A stretch of DNA of 64,000 nucleotides from Rhynchonema sp. JSB1_4 (GCA_030248065.1 JASAMV010008327.1:1-64000); one strand, 5' to 3'; shown: positions 48,237 through 59,455, counted from the stretch's first letter. Program-made: numbers and translations. Notes: generated by a model from the sequence alone, not told the origin.

Positions 48237-50985
48237 ATGAGCGATCAGGCAGCTTCCGATCCGAGTCCCCCTGACGTCCCGGGATCGAGCGAGCCAGCAT
48301 CCAGCAGTGCACAAGGCGAGTCAACGGCAGCAACCCAACAGCGACCGGAACCCGCCGGCAGTGGGGCTGAGGCGGTGGAAGACCCGAGACTGCCGAATCC
48401 GTTGGCTGCCGAATGCGCTCGCAGCTCGTTGTTGGTGAACCTTGGTGACTCGAATACTGCCCAGGTGCGGGGGAATTGGTGTTGAGGTTGTTTTATGGTT
48501 TGGTCGAGCGAAATTATGATAGTATGTTGTGAATTAGTCTTGGTGCTTACACTTTGAAATGTTATTCGATGCAGCAGCTGTAACTTGTGAGCTGGCTATT
48601 TGCCTCGTTCGACATTGTAATTTTCGGCTTGTGGCTGCAAAATTTGCTGCTGTTTCAGCCGAGATAGGCTTGCCATGGTGCTCATAATTGCGATAGTATG
48701 TGCGGTTGTGTGTGACATCCGAAAGCATTTGAAATAAAAACCTAGATCATAAAGATTATTGTTTTTGTCCAGCAGACCAGCAGCACAACAACCGGCCCGG
48801 TACCGTCCCCGCCCCGCCAACCCGGCGACGGACAGGAATCGAGCACAGTTCGAACTCCCGGTCTCGGTCCGGTTCGGTCTCAGCCAGCTGCTGCGCCCGG
48901 ACCCGTACCAGGAACTGGGTTGTTCTCGAACGCAACGCCTACAGATCCACCGGTTGGAAATTATTGTGTTTAGTTGGTCGTGCTGCTTTGTCTATCGTGC
49001 GGCAGATCGATGACCACACGACGGCAGTTCAGTGAAAGATGTCATTTAGACGTGAAACATCAGCTGAATGCACGCGGCAAAGTATTGAGTGTGCTGATTT
49101 TATTGACAACTTCAAAGTGACAGTTTCCTCATGAATGTGCGGGGGGAAGGCCCCCCCCAGGTACAATAGGTAGGTTGACGCTCCATCCTGGTACAGAAGG
49201 CAGGTCGGCGCCCCCGGCTGGTCTGTAGGTTGCGATTTTTGGCTCGAAATGGTATAAAATCGGTGTTTTTTCACTCCAAATAGGCGAAAAAATGGCGCGC
49301 TATGCGCGAAATGATCGTTTCTGAGTACATTTTCATCAAAATTTAGACTTAAAAATGTTGTTCCCCCTAGCTTGGCCGGCACAGTGGGTAGGTTGCAGCC
49401 CCACATTTTTGCTGGTACAGTAGGTTGCCGCCCCGCCTGGGTAACTACATCACTGATGTGCACATTTAGCCCGGCTCGAAATGTTTACTTTGCTGGTTTT
49501 TTTATAGGCTGCTTTCTGTTTGTCCATTTCTGCCTATCATTGTCGCACGTTCGCAGATCGCAGAGGTCATTCTCGCGTGAAACATCAGTTCTCACGTCAG
49601 AATACCGAAAGTAACTTCAAAACAACATGTATTTTGCATCCAATTTACTCGCACAGCCATACGATTCATCGCAATCGCGTTGGAAACCGAACGCCGACCA
49701 TTTGGACGCCATCGTGTCGTTCGGATTCAGCCGCGCGGCAGGCGAGCGCGCCTTGTTTCACACGAATAATAGGTGGGGGATTATGTCTAGTTTTTTATCT
49801 GTTTTTTGTATGTAAACTTCATTCAGCTGATGGAATTGGGAAATGTGACCAACTATTCGCGAAATTTTTTCCAAAATATGCTCGTTTCGCGTATTTCAAC
49901 GTTTGTTTATCTGAGTACGTATGAACATTTGAGGTGTTTGTTCTGATTCTTTTTTTGGCTTTTCGAATACTGCACATTATCGGCAGATTGCGTCTTGAAG
50001 TTTCTCCAGGGCAGTCGTTCTCACGTGAAACATCAGTCGCGTAACCGACATAATAGCACAACAGACGTGTGACACACAAAAGTTGACGATTTGCATTTTG
50101 ATTTTCCATGACGTTCCTTCATCTTTCCTCGTGTCCCTACACGACCTAATGTTTCATTCAGATCAGCAGACGAAGCTGTTGGCTGGCTGTTGGACAACCC
50201 GGAAGTGGCTGACGATCCAAGACCGATTGAGGCGGAGGCTGCAGCTGGTATGGTTTTATCAATTTTCCTTTTTTTCGGTGTTTTTAGCTTTCATTAAACA
50301 ACCACTGAAGTGATCACGCACGACGTGTATTTATGGACGAAAGTTAGTATTTAGCAATGATGTTCCAAACATTACAAAAGTGTGCGTCATCTGAAAATGT
50401 TTCGCTGGTAGAATTTGGTGTGGCTTGAAGTTTTCATGCTCCAATTACTGTGGCGCCTCCTGTGTGTAATAAAAGTTTGAAAAAAAATAGTAAACAAAAA
50501 AACATTCATGATATGACACTGTCCAACACTAAATGCTGCCCGTTCTTTCAGGTCTAGATTCATCGAGCGGTGATTCGGAGTCGGACCTGGCCGAAGAGTA
50601 CCGCGAAATGTTGTCCAACACTGCGTTGACGTACAAGATGAGCCTGGTGGTCAACAACGCTCTCAAAATGGGCGTGGGCAAAGTGGCCGCGCAATGCGGC
50701 CATGCCACCCTGGGGCTGTATCGGAAAGTGCTCGACTCGGGGGAGTCCGGGGCGGCGGCTCTGACCGCCTGGGACATGGCAGGGGAGCCGAAAGTTGTGC
50801 TCAAAGTCGATAATGACGTGGAACTGGGGAAATTGTCGGAATTGGCCCGCTCGGCGACGCTACCGCATTATTTGGTGCATGACGCCGGCCGGACACAAAT
50901 TGCGGCGGGTTCGGCTACCGTACTTTCGCTGTTTGGGCCCGCAGATAAAGTCGACGAGATCACTAGCAAATTGCAGTTGTTGTGA
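48237..50985 (+). CDS. PTRH2: UBA-domain peptidyl-tRNA hydrolase 2
   Basis: Five exons: 48237-48464, 48773-48952, 49657-49772, 50162-50247, 50552-50985, giving 347 aa with all phases closing. Residues 1-136 are a low-complexity Pro/Ser/Gln-rich N-terminus. Residues about 150-191 form a UBA domain (LDAIVSFGFSRAAGERAL, then EAVGWLLDN). Residues about 231-347 are a complete PTH2 domain with LKMGVGKVAAQCGHA, the conserved HDAGRTQIAAGS and a C-terminal helix. The enzyme frees peptides from prematurely released peptidyl-tRNA, and the UBA suggests ubiquitin binding (family knowledge). The vertebrate N-terminal membrane anchor is absent. Exon 2 has a tandem CAGCAG acceptor. It follows TPR on the same strand with a short spacer. 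Confidence 0.95.
49041..49060 (-). promoter_or_regulatory. ATGTTTCA-N7-ATGAC motif
   Basis: Minus-strand core at 49060-49053, ATGAC after seven bases. PTRH2 intron 2. Confidence 0.35.
49137..49455. mobile_element. hAT-like MITE, left end truncated
   Basis: The right end is GTAACTACATCACTG followed by ATGTGCAC. On the left, ATGTGC joins directly to GGGGGG, so the left terminal repeat looks lost. The body shares GTAGGTTGCCGCCCCGC with 31684-31939 and 16317-16725. PTRH2 intron 2. Confidence 0.6.
49566..49585 (-). promoter_or_regulatory. ATGTTTCA-N7-ATGAC motif
   Basis: Minus-strand core at 49585-49578, spacer CGCGAGA, ATGAC. PTRH2 intron 2. Confidence 0.35.
50014..50033 (-). promoter_or_regulatory. 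ATGTTTCA-N7-ACGAC motif
   Basis: Minus-strand core at 50033-50026, spacer CGTGAGA, ACGAC. PTRH2 intron 3. Confidence 0.35.
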
Positions 50986-51040
50986 GTTTGGAGATGAGAA
51001 ATGGAGATGGATGGAGATTTGGAGATGAATTGCATAGGCG

Positions 51041-51346
51041 GATGGACGGGCTGTTGTGCAAAGCCGGTTTGAGCAAATCACCTTGAGTGAGAAAGAAAGA
51101 GCAGAAGAATTTCAGAACCTAAAAAGAAGCAGGCCTAATTATAAAATTGGAAAGTTGTGACAGATTAATATTATCTATTAGTAGAAGATTAGTAGAATAT
51201 CTATTAGTAGTAGTTGCCTAAGCCCGACCACAAAACTAAGCCTAAGTCAAAGCCTACACCTGAGCCTAAGCCTGACACCAAAATCATCATTTGGCTCTAC
51301 TCTTTTCTTCTTGCTCAAACCAGTTCTGTCCAATCGCCCGGCCACC
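51041..51346. mobile_element. TTAGGC-carrying TIR element, diverged
   Basis: The right end complements GGTGGCCGGGC. The core has CTAAGCCTAAGTCAAAGCC units (telomere-type, complement orientation). The left end is degenerate. Confidence 0.6.
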
Positions 51347-51550
51347 TTGCTGGTAAACGTGTCACGTGTGGCATTTTCATCACAAAAATGTCCGAACTTT
51401 GATGCCGTGTGTACTATAGATTTGTGGTATGTCTGTTATGAACACACACAAGTAATGCCCGACTTATATAATTACACGCGTCATCGAACAAGGTAGATCA
51501 GATATTTTTCGATTTGTCCCAACCGTACTGCAATTGCATGCTATCCTTGT

Positions 51551-51819
51551 TATAGTAAATTTCTAATTTCGCTGCCTGATGCATTTTTACAGACGCAGGG
51601 AAACTCCTGTTCGAAGTCGAGGCAGGCAACAAGCTCAACGCACAGTCAACAAGCCACGCAGCTGGCTCGTGTGCGTTTCAAATGTTTCCGTCACACAAAC
51701 TGTGTGTGTCAGCTGCGTGGCTTGTTGACTGTGTGTTGAGCTGCATGCCTCGACTTCGAACAGGAGTTTCCATGCGTCTGCAAAAATGCATGAGTCAATG
51801 AAATTGGAAACCTACTATA
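51551..51819. mobile_element. Family B palindromic MITE
   Basis: TATAGTAAATTTCTAATTTC end and AACCTACTATA end, usual arms. The central motif is mutated to ATGTTTCC. Confidence 0.8.
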
Positions 51820-52400
51820 TCATGCCCATTCGTGGCGAGTTTGCATTGGCTGAGGAGATTCCGAACTATTGATCAACATATTGTTATTCTGATATCGATT
51901 TTGTTTCTGCGCACTTTTTGTGGCTTTTTATGAATGTTGTTGTCAGTGATTTGCGAATGGATTCTGTGTTTTCCGATTGAACATTGATTTCGTGCATAAT
52001 TCACTGATAATGTTTTGTTTTGAGCTATAGTCCGTTTCGCGTACTTTTTGGTTGTTCAAAAGCAAGCTCGTGTAACTCTCAAGTCCGACGTATGCATTCT
52101 CTATGTCATTGCAGCTTTAGTCTATTTGATAATACTTATGAAGATTTGATTTTTGCAAGGCTTGGCTTTTTGTTTTGTGAGAATGTTGGTCCCTATCTGT
52201 TACAATGAAAAAAAGGCTATTCATTGAAACTTTTTATGCAGTTTTTTATCATTTGTTGCTTTGAAATCTGCTTTGTGACGCTTATTTCAATGTCTGTTAT
52301 TTTAATATTTGGTCAGCAATTTTAATCAATTGTTTGCAGTGATTGATCAGAAAGATTAATTTATGATTGGTTATTATTATTTCACAAAAAATCTTATACG

Positions 52401-52406
52401 AATAAA
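52401..52406 (+). terminator. Candidate poly(A) signal
   Basis: AATAAA in an AT-rich stretch about 140 bp before the HYI candidate 3' splice site. Confidence 0.35.
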
Positions 52407-52535
52407 ATATCCTAATCATTGTTTAATAGGAACAGTGATTTTCTTCTCCGTCATTTATGGTGTTTGACCAGTGCACGTCTGTGTGATATCTCGGTCCATA
52501 AATAGTCAATATTTTACCACATTTGCACAAAAGTA

Positions 52536-52545
52536 TGTATTTTAG
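52536..52545 (+). promoter_or_regulatory. Candidate trans-splice acceptor of HYI
   Basis: GTATTTTAG-type site ending at 52545, leaving 21 nt to the ATG at 52567. Confidence 0.35.
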
Positions 52546-52566
52546 ATTGTCGACCACCAGCCAAGA

Positions 52567-55500
52567 ATGAAAGTTGCGGCAAATCTCACTTTTATGTTTC
52601 ATGAGGCTGGTGGACTTCTGGCCAGGTTGGCCATATTTTTATTTTCCACGTTTGGTTTCTGGCTCTGACCTATAGTGGCAGGCGGAAAAAAACCGGTTTT
52701 TCGAGAAAAAAACTGAAAAAACCGTTTTTTTTCGAGACCCGAATACTTTTCCATTTATTTTTCCGTGGGTACCTTTTCGGTTTTTGATCGGAAAAATATC
52801 GGTACTTTATTCCAGTTTTTTTCCAAAAAATTGTAATGCAAAATCGATTAGTTTTTCGATTTCAGTGAAAAATTGGCTCGAGCACAAAATTAACCGGCCT
52901 AAAATGGGCCAAAAAGCGTGTAAACCAAGTGTTTTCGACTGACTTCAACACTCTTCAAGAGCACTCTCGTCACTTCGTTTTTTTTTTCACCAAAAATAAA
53001 AAACGGTTCTTTATGACAGTATACTCTGGCCAGTTGGTAAATGTTTCGCAGTATTCGTATACGTGATTGAAACAATCGCCCTAGTCGGTTGTTTGAATCT
53101 TGGCGGATTAAATCGTGAAATAAACCGTGTCGACAAACAAAACCGTAACCGAACGCGAATTTCAGATACGAAGCGGCCGCGGCTGCTGGTTTTCGGCACG
53201 TTGAGTGTGCATATCCGTACAGCGAATCGGCGCAAGCCTGCAGTGAGGTGTTGGATAGATGTGGCCTGGATCAAGTGTTGATCAATGCACCACCCGGTCG
53301 GTGAGAGAGTGGTGTCCATAAATTCAGCGACAATAATGCACGATTGTGAATGTTTGTTGGATTCGTCTTGCTGATGTTTCACGCGAGAATGACTACGTGA
53401 CATTTCGCAATGTCTGCACTAATCATCGTAGTTGACAGAAGACTAATAACGACAACCAACAAAAAATGAATAACAATTACATAATACCTAAATGTGACTA
53501 GCATTATTGTGAGCCGAATTGTTTTGTGATTGGTGTCCACCCCATATGGACATTATGCATCGAATAGGATATCTGAGAAAAATAAACAACAGGAACATGT
53601 TGTTTTGGCTGATGTTTCACTCGAGATAGACTTGACGCAGTTTGTTTTTGCCACACTATTTGAGCTTCTTTTTACAGCCGAAATAAAGAACAAATCATGC
53701 AAACGAAATAATCACAACAGTAAATATTATTTTCAGGTCCACCAGAGACGGGCGGCGTGGGCCTGGCGTGTCTGCCCAACAAACGCGCTGAGTTCGAGGA
53801 CAGCATCAAATTAGCAATCGAATATGCAAAAGCGCTCAGATGCCCGCGGTTGGGCAGGGTTTTTTTTTCAAAATTCACTAGGTGCAACTTAGGTGCAACC
53901 CCCCAATTTTTAGGTGCAAGCTGGCCAAAGTAGGTGCAACCCCTATTTTGGACAAAAAAATGCCAATTTTTTTGCCAGGTTGTGTGTTCAATGCTATTTG
54001 CGTGCTTTTAGAAGTTCAATAAAGTTGTAACGCAATGAATGCCTTTTCCTTTAGCAAAAGCAAACTTTTCAGGGAAAGTTCAACATTTTGGAGCACATTT
54101 TGTACTAGTTTCATTATTGAGAACCGATTGAGAAGAAAACGAAACAGTAAAATTTTCATGTCACCATATCCACATTTGGGGTCACGCACGAATCAATTAC
54201 TTTCGCTGTTCATTTACTGTGTGGGTATCTAATACTGTTGTCATGTTCTGCTCTAGTTCTAGTCAGTGTAGTTCCTGGGGGGAGGGGGTCCCCTCCTAAG
54301 GTACACTAACCGCCGCGACCAAGGTACACTAACCGCCGCACCAGGTACACTAACCGCCGCAATTTTTGCCTAAAATAGGCATTTTTAGCCCAAGATGGGC
54401 ATTTTAGGCCTAAAATGGGTAATTTTCAGGTCAATGTTGTCAAAAGTCGCCAAAATACCCTATTTATGGAGAATTTTTTCCAAAAAAGGGCAAAAATAGG
54501 TCGAATTTTTTATCTCAAAGAAGGACTTTTTCCTGAATTTTGGTCTTCCCCCCTCCTTCCCCCCACAGGGAGCAGGGAGGTACACTAACCGCCGCACCGA
54601 CAAAGTGGGTAGGTTCACTAACCGCCTCGCCGGACCAGGAACTACACTGATCCTAGTACAGCATGTATTTGTTTTGAATCTTATCACCAGCACACCAGGT
54701 ACTAACTGTGTACGAAATCAATCAATCAGATCAATATTTTTTGTCGATGTCGACCAAATGCTTCGATGGAATTTATTGGAAGGAATGAAAAGCCGCGCAG
54801 CGCATTTTTTTGTTTCTAAGCTTTCCAACCTTAAAAGATGCTGTATAAATGCTAAATTAAGCAAATAAGGGCCCAAAATTTTAGGTGCAACCTTGCACCT
54901 AACCCTGAATTTTTAGGTGCAATTCTGATTTTTTAGGTGCAAATTGCACCTAAAAAGTGTCTAAAAAAAACTATGCGGTTGGGAATGTTTTTTTGGATTT
55001 TTTTTTGTTTCGAATGAAGTTTGGTAACACCGTCGTGCGCAGCTGAAATATTTTCGCTTTTGTTTGGTTCACTTGCACAACATCAGAAACGTTTTGCACG
55101 TTTTCAACACAAATGGTCCTAACTTTCACATTTCGTTCGTTTCATGTTGCAGCATTCACGTTATGGCTGGCAGAGCGCCCGGCGATGTTTTGCGAGAGGC
55201 CGCTGAACAACGGTATTTGGAAAGTATCAGATTTGCGGCCGAGACAATGCAAAAGGTGAGATTGTTATTCTGTTTTTGCATTTGGGAAATGTCAAAGCTT
55301 TTGTTATCGCAATCAAAATATTCTGCCACTTTTTTAGGAGGGCATTACGTGTCTGATCGAGCCGATCAATTCTTACTCTGTTCCGGGATATTTTCTCTTC
55401 TCCTATGATCAAGGTGACCTTTTGGTTTATTCATGCGATAATTTTCTTCTCGTTTTATTATTATTTTTTTCTTGATCTGTAGCTATGAGTATCATTACGT

Positions 55501-56846
55501 TTCCACACGGCTGTGTTTCTTATTTAGCAGACGCGACACATTTGCCAGCCTGACGTTCACCTAATTTTGCTTGTGTTGTGCCACAAACGTCGTGTGATAA
55601 CAAAATCATCAAACCCCTTATTCAGCCGTCAACTACATTCAAAAGCTGAATCTGCCCAACTTGAAGTTGCAATTGGTGAGCGATTTATTCGTTGTTTCTT
55701 TTATCCAAATGATCTGAACATTCTGCGCTGCATGAAAATTCGGCGATGAAAATGTTCTGTAGCTGTTGCTATATATATATGATTTGTCTATGATTTAGGT
55801 TTGCGATCGCGCGCGTTCCACTTGAAATTGACATTGAAAGAAAACTCAACTGAAATGTGTCCCAGCATATGTTCACAAATGTTTGCATTTACTTAGTTTT
55901 CAGGACATTTTCCACTTGCAACTGATCTGTGGGGACTTGACTAATCGAATCAGCTCATTGTTCCCGTACATCGGTCAGTACTTTTATTGATGATTGGATA
56001 TTTTCTGTTCATCAAGATCAAAGTCTAGTTCTCCGACTAATTTATTGGTCCACGTGCGTGGTTGTTACGATTGATGATAAACAAATGCAATGCCCTCCTG
56101 TTATCATGCCCATTTGGTCGCGTGTCACGCACGAGACAGATATTGCCCCAGGACCGGGGATGCACCAGAAAATCGTCAGTGCGAATGGTTCGAATGGTCA
56201 CGTAACCTAAAGATAACGATAATCTGATTGATGAAAGTGACTATGCTGATTTTTCAGGTCACATCCAAGTGGCACAACCGCCCTATGACGAACGGCACGA
56301 GCCAGATGCCGCCGGAGAGATCAATTATGCGCATGTGTTTGCGCTGCTCAGGTCGAAAGGTTCGGTGTTCATTGATTTGCTTGTTTCGTGTTTATGTGTG
56401 CGAGTTTATCGTGTAAAGTCAACATCACTCTACCGTTATTGTTCGCTGCCTAGTTATTCGGCGGTGAAACATCAGCTTCAGATCAGTTCAAATGCCGACT
56501 TGAGAAAGTTCGCAGCTCATTTCAGTTCAGTTCACTTTTTATTGGTGTTTACCCTGGACATACAGTATGGAATAACGTAACAATGTGTCACGCACGACAC
56601 CAAAGATGCAATGCGAATGTTCGAAGTTGATGTTTCACTCGCTCACGACTAGAGCGTGTTAGAAATTGCTCGCCGATGAATCATTTATCTGCGTATTGAA
56701 ATTCATTAAAAATTGAAAAACACCGTAATTTACGTCAAACAATATTCACAGGTTATGACGGCTTCATTGGTGGTGAGTACAAACCGAAAACCACGACCGA
56801 AGCCGGATTAGGGTGGATCACGAAATATGGACTGGAACTGAAGTGA
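52567..56846 (+). CDS. HYI: Hydroxypyruvate isomerase (HYI family)
   Basis: Nine exons: 52567-52625, 53166-53296, 53737-53848, 55153-55255, 55338-55413, 55626-55675, 55904-55973, 56258-56359, 56752-56846, giving 265 aa with phases closing. It is a TIM-barrel sugar isomerase of the AP-endonuclease-2 fold and should interconvert hydroxypyruvate and tartronate semialdehyde. Seen: AANLTFMF start, AGFRHVECAYPY, LINAPPG, AIEYAKALRCPRIHVMAGR, LIEPINSY, LQLDIFHLQ, GHIQVAQPPYDER and GGEYKPK. The metal-binding Glu, Asp, Gln/His and Glu positions are therefore all present. The first exon was chosen because its phase-2 donor joins exon 2 exactly and matches the family's N-terminus. Intron 3 holds a transposon inserted across the exon-3 splice donor. 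The family function in nematodes (gip-1) is still loosely defined. Confidence 0.93.
52677..53025. mobile_element. 300-bp dispersed repeat (copy 2), HYI intron 1
   Basis: GGCAGGCGGAAAAAAACCGG to GAGCACTCTCGTCACTTCG matches 19077-19372 closely. The right end (GGTTCTTTATGACAGTATA) matches the short element at 40727-40795. Confidence 0.8.
53374..53393 (+). promoter_or_regulatory. ATGTTTCA-N7-ATGAC motif
   Basis: Core, spacer CGCGAGA, then ATGAC. HYI intron 2. Confidence 0.35.
53612..53631 (+). promoter_or_regulatory. ATGTTTCA-N7-TAGAC motif
   Basis: Core, spacer CTCGAGA, then TAGAC. HYI intron 2, 118 bp before exon 3. Confidence 0.33.
53855..54975. mobile_element. hAT-like element inserted at the HYI exon 3 splice donor
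   Basis: Flanked by exact 8-bp duplications CGGTTGGG (53847-53854, 54976-54983). The left end is CAGGGTTTTTTTT and the right end AAAAAACTATG. AGGTGCAA units lie inside both ends. The left duplication spans the last two bases of exon 3 and the first six of the intron. A second element (54264-54649) is nested within. Confidence 0.85.
54264..54649. mobile_element. Nested hAT-like MITE (CAGTGTAGTTCC ends)
   Basis: The ends are CAGTGTAGTTCCTGG and CCAGGAACTACACTG, with imperfect duplication GTTCTAGT/ATCCTAGT. GGTACACTAACCGCCGC units repeat near both ends. Confidence 0.75.
56452..56472 (-). promoter_or_regulatory. ATGTTTCA-N7-ATAACT motif
   Basis: Minus-strand core at 56472-56465, ATAACT after seven bases. 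HYI intron 8. Confidence 0.3.
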
Positions 56847-57968
56847 TTTGTGCGAAGAATAGTTTGTTACAAAATTACGAGAAAAATGAGAGTATTATTC
56901 TCTACTTTATTGTATCTCACTTATAAAGCTCAATTGCCGGTGTTTTCTATAGTGCAATTATTGTGTGCAGGATTCTTTTCGTTTAAATTTACGAATTTTT
57001 ATGTTTTATGCACTGGTTGATTTGCTGGTCAGTTTTGGAAAGACATTCTATTGTTTTATGATAAAGTCAGTTGTGTTGTTTAATAGTTGAAGTTTTTGCC
57101 GCCGGAGCTGGATAGAAATCTGGCTTCATCTTCCACAAATAATCATTGTCCCATTTGCTAGGCAATTTCTAACACGTGAGTCAAAAATTTTTTTCTGGAA
57201 ATAGCTTTTTTAATTTAATTTTTTTTGTTCCGGCCAAAATCTGCCCGATACGACAAAAAAATGAGCGCTGAAGCAAAAAAATAAGGGGTGATTTTCCATA
57301 ATGTGAACTGAGGGCATGTAAAGCACTGGTGACACGAACACAACACTATACGATGGTCTATAAGTACCAACCGTAGTCAGGTACACATCCGTACGTACAC
57401 TTATTGGTCGCACAATGACCATATCAGAATATGTCCAAAATTTTTCCTGCCTTGTCAAGGGGGGTTTTTTGGCTTTTTTTCAAATTGAACCAGCAGGTTT
57501 TGACGAGCACTTATTATCTCTTTTCTCCATTTAAGTGTTTTTCGCAACGTGTACAGAGATTTCACCCTGAATTCATTCGTTCAAGAAGTGGTTCGAGGCA
57601 TTTTTATTCGTGCCCCATTAAAAAAATTTAATCAAAAAAATTTTTTATTTTAGCCAAAATGTGCCCAACACGATAAAAAATGAGCGCTCAAGTACAAAAG
57701 CACTCAGAGCTGACGGTGTTCCGAGTCACGGCGAGTTGATGGTGGAGACCGGCACAAAGTATTAACAACATCGGTGAAATTCAAATTTAAATTTTTAAAA
57801 TATTGAGACGCACTTTCTTTTTACGGCGGTCTGTGTTACTCATACTAACACTTTCTTGTGAGCTGTTGCTTTGAGTCGTCTTTTCGCTCCCAGATTTCTG
57901 CTACGCCGGATTTGTCTGATCTTCAAAGCTGTCCAGTATTTCAAATTCCATTTACGTTGCATTGTGCC
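56847..57968. other. HYI 3' flank; intergenic
   Basis: No canonical AATAAA is evident right after the stop. A half copy of family A (TATTGGTCGCACAATGACCA, about 57400) and two AAAATGAGCGCT segments (about 57255 and 57680) are the only repeats noticed. Confidence 0.35.
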
Positions 57969-59455
57969 CAGGGTTGGATTAAAAATTTTTATTATCGAAC
58001 TTTTTAAAAAAAAACTTTTTAAAATTTTTTTTAAAAAATCACTTTTTTTATTCCGGACCCCCAACAAATTGGTTTCTTGAGGAATCAAATTTCTGAAATC
58101 ATGTTAGTAAGGTATGTTTTGAGGGACACTAAAGAAAACTTTTCCACTGACTTGCATGTTTACGTAATCACCTGCGATCTAATCCCTTTTGGTCATGACT
58201 TTGAGAAATTCGAAGGTAATGTGTGTGTAATGTGGGTATACATACTGTATGTGACAAAGGGAAGACCAACCTCCTGTTTGTGAATTTGGGGATAAATTTG
58301 AAGAGAGATAGAGACTCACACCATAATCACTTTGTGTCACAAAAGCAACAAATAGCTAATCCACACAACTGCAAACAGGCGAGCAACGTGTGTGTGGATA
58401 GCTTACGACACGCTCAATAACTGTACAGTATACGGTATGGGGTGTCCTATATACATGCAGCCAGGGTTGGGCAAAAAAAAATTTTTTTTTTTTAAATTTT
58501 TTTTTTAAAAAAAAAAGGTTTTTTTAAAAAAAAATTTTTTTTAAAAAAAAAAAATTTTTTTTTTAAAATTTTTTCGGGGGAACAAAATGTTCTAAAACGT
58601 CCAAAAATGGCCTTTTTGGGGGTTATTTTTTGTCATTTTTTCTCAAGGGTCGAAAAATTTTCTTCACAAAATTACCTTTGGGGCATGTATTTGGTACCTA
58701 AGATACCCCAAATGATGTTATTATACCTTCCCTTGGTACATGGGACACAGTATGCATGTGCCTACATGGTACTTCGATGTCATACCCCATCAGGTCGGTC
58801 ATATACGACTGATTCAGCTGCCCGACAAGTATTTCTGCAGCTTATATTCTCAATTCTGTGTGGTTTATGAGTGAATCTTGCTTATTCGGCCACAAACTGT
58901 TGTGTCCGATACCACAGAGCAGCAATCATCGGTCCATATCAAGCACAGACTGTTGGATCGTACCGAAATGACGTAAACACCCTTGATAAGTGATGCAAAC
59001 CAAGTCACAAAAGTGACTTGTCAATTAAAGTTGCATTTTTTCGCGATTTTGGGCGTTTTTTAGGCAAATTTGGTAAAATTTCCCCGAATCTCAGACTTTT
59101 TAAAAAAAAATTTTTTTTTTTAAAAAAATTTTTTTTTAAAAAAAAACTTGTTTAAAAAAAATTTTTTTTCCAACCCTGCATGCAGCTGTTGTTGGGATGT
59201 CTGGGAGCTGTATGAGTCCATCACAACACCATTTCAAACTGAAATATAAGCGCCGCAGGCAATTTTTTGAGAAACATGGGCAATAAAACACATGAAAAAA
59301 TGCCTTTTTACCTTAAAAAAGTCAGAAAATAACGAAAAAAAGTGAAAAAATAATAAAAAAGTGGTCTTACTTTTTAAAATAAAAAAAGTGGCCAACTTTT
59401 TTTTAAAAAAAATTTTTTTGCAAAAAAATTTTTACTTTTTTTTAATCCAACCCTG
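57969..59455. mobile_element. hAT-like element carrying a nested copy of its own superfamily
   Basis: CAGGGTTGG and CCAACCCTG ends with exact duplication ATTGTGCC (57961-57968 and 59456-59463). The insertion 58462-59178 lies inside. No transposase frame is seen. Confidence 0.85.
58462..59178. mobile_element. hAT-like MITE, nested
   Basis: CAGGGTTGGGC and CCAACCCTG ends, exact duplication CATGCAGC (58454-58461 and 59179-59186). The sequence is nearly the reverse complement of 7061-7750. Confidence 0.88.

Larger units (their letters stand above)
50986..52566 (+). other. PTRH2 3' flank and PTRH2-HYI spacer
   Basis: It contains a diverged TTAGGC-type element (about 51041-51346), a family B MITE (51551-51819), a candidate AATAAA (52401-52406) and a candidate trans-splice acceptor (52545). 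The 1.4 kb distance from stop to AATAAA suggests an earlier poly(A) site may exist, but I do not see one. Confidence 0.45.

Noticed and set aside
50533..50985. Independent short PTRH2 gene starting at the ATG at 50533
   Set aside because: That ATG lies in the intron just before the acceptor at 50551; the upstream UBA exons join in phase.
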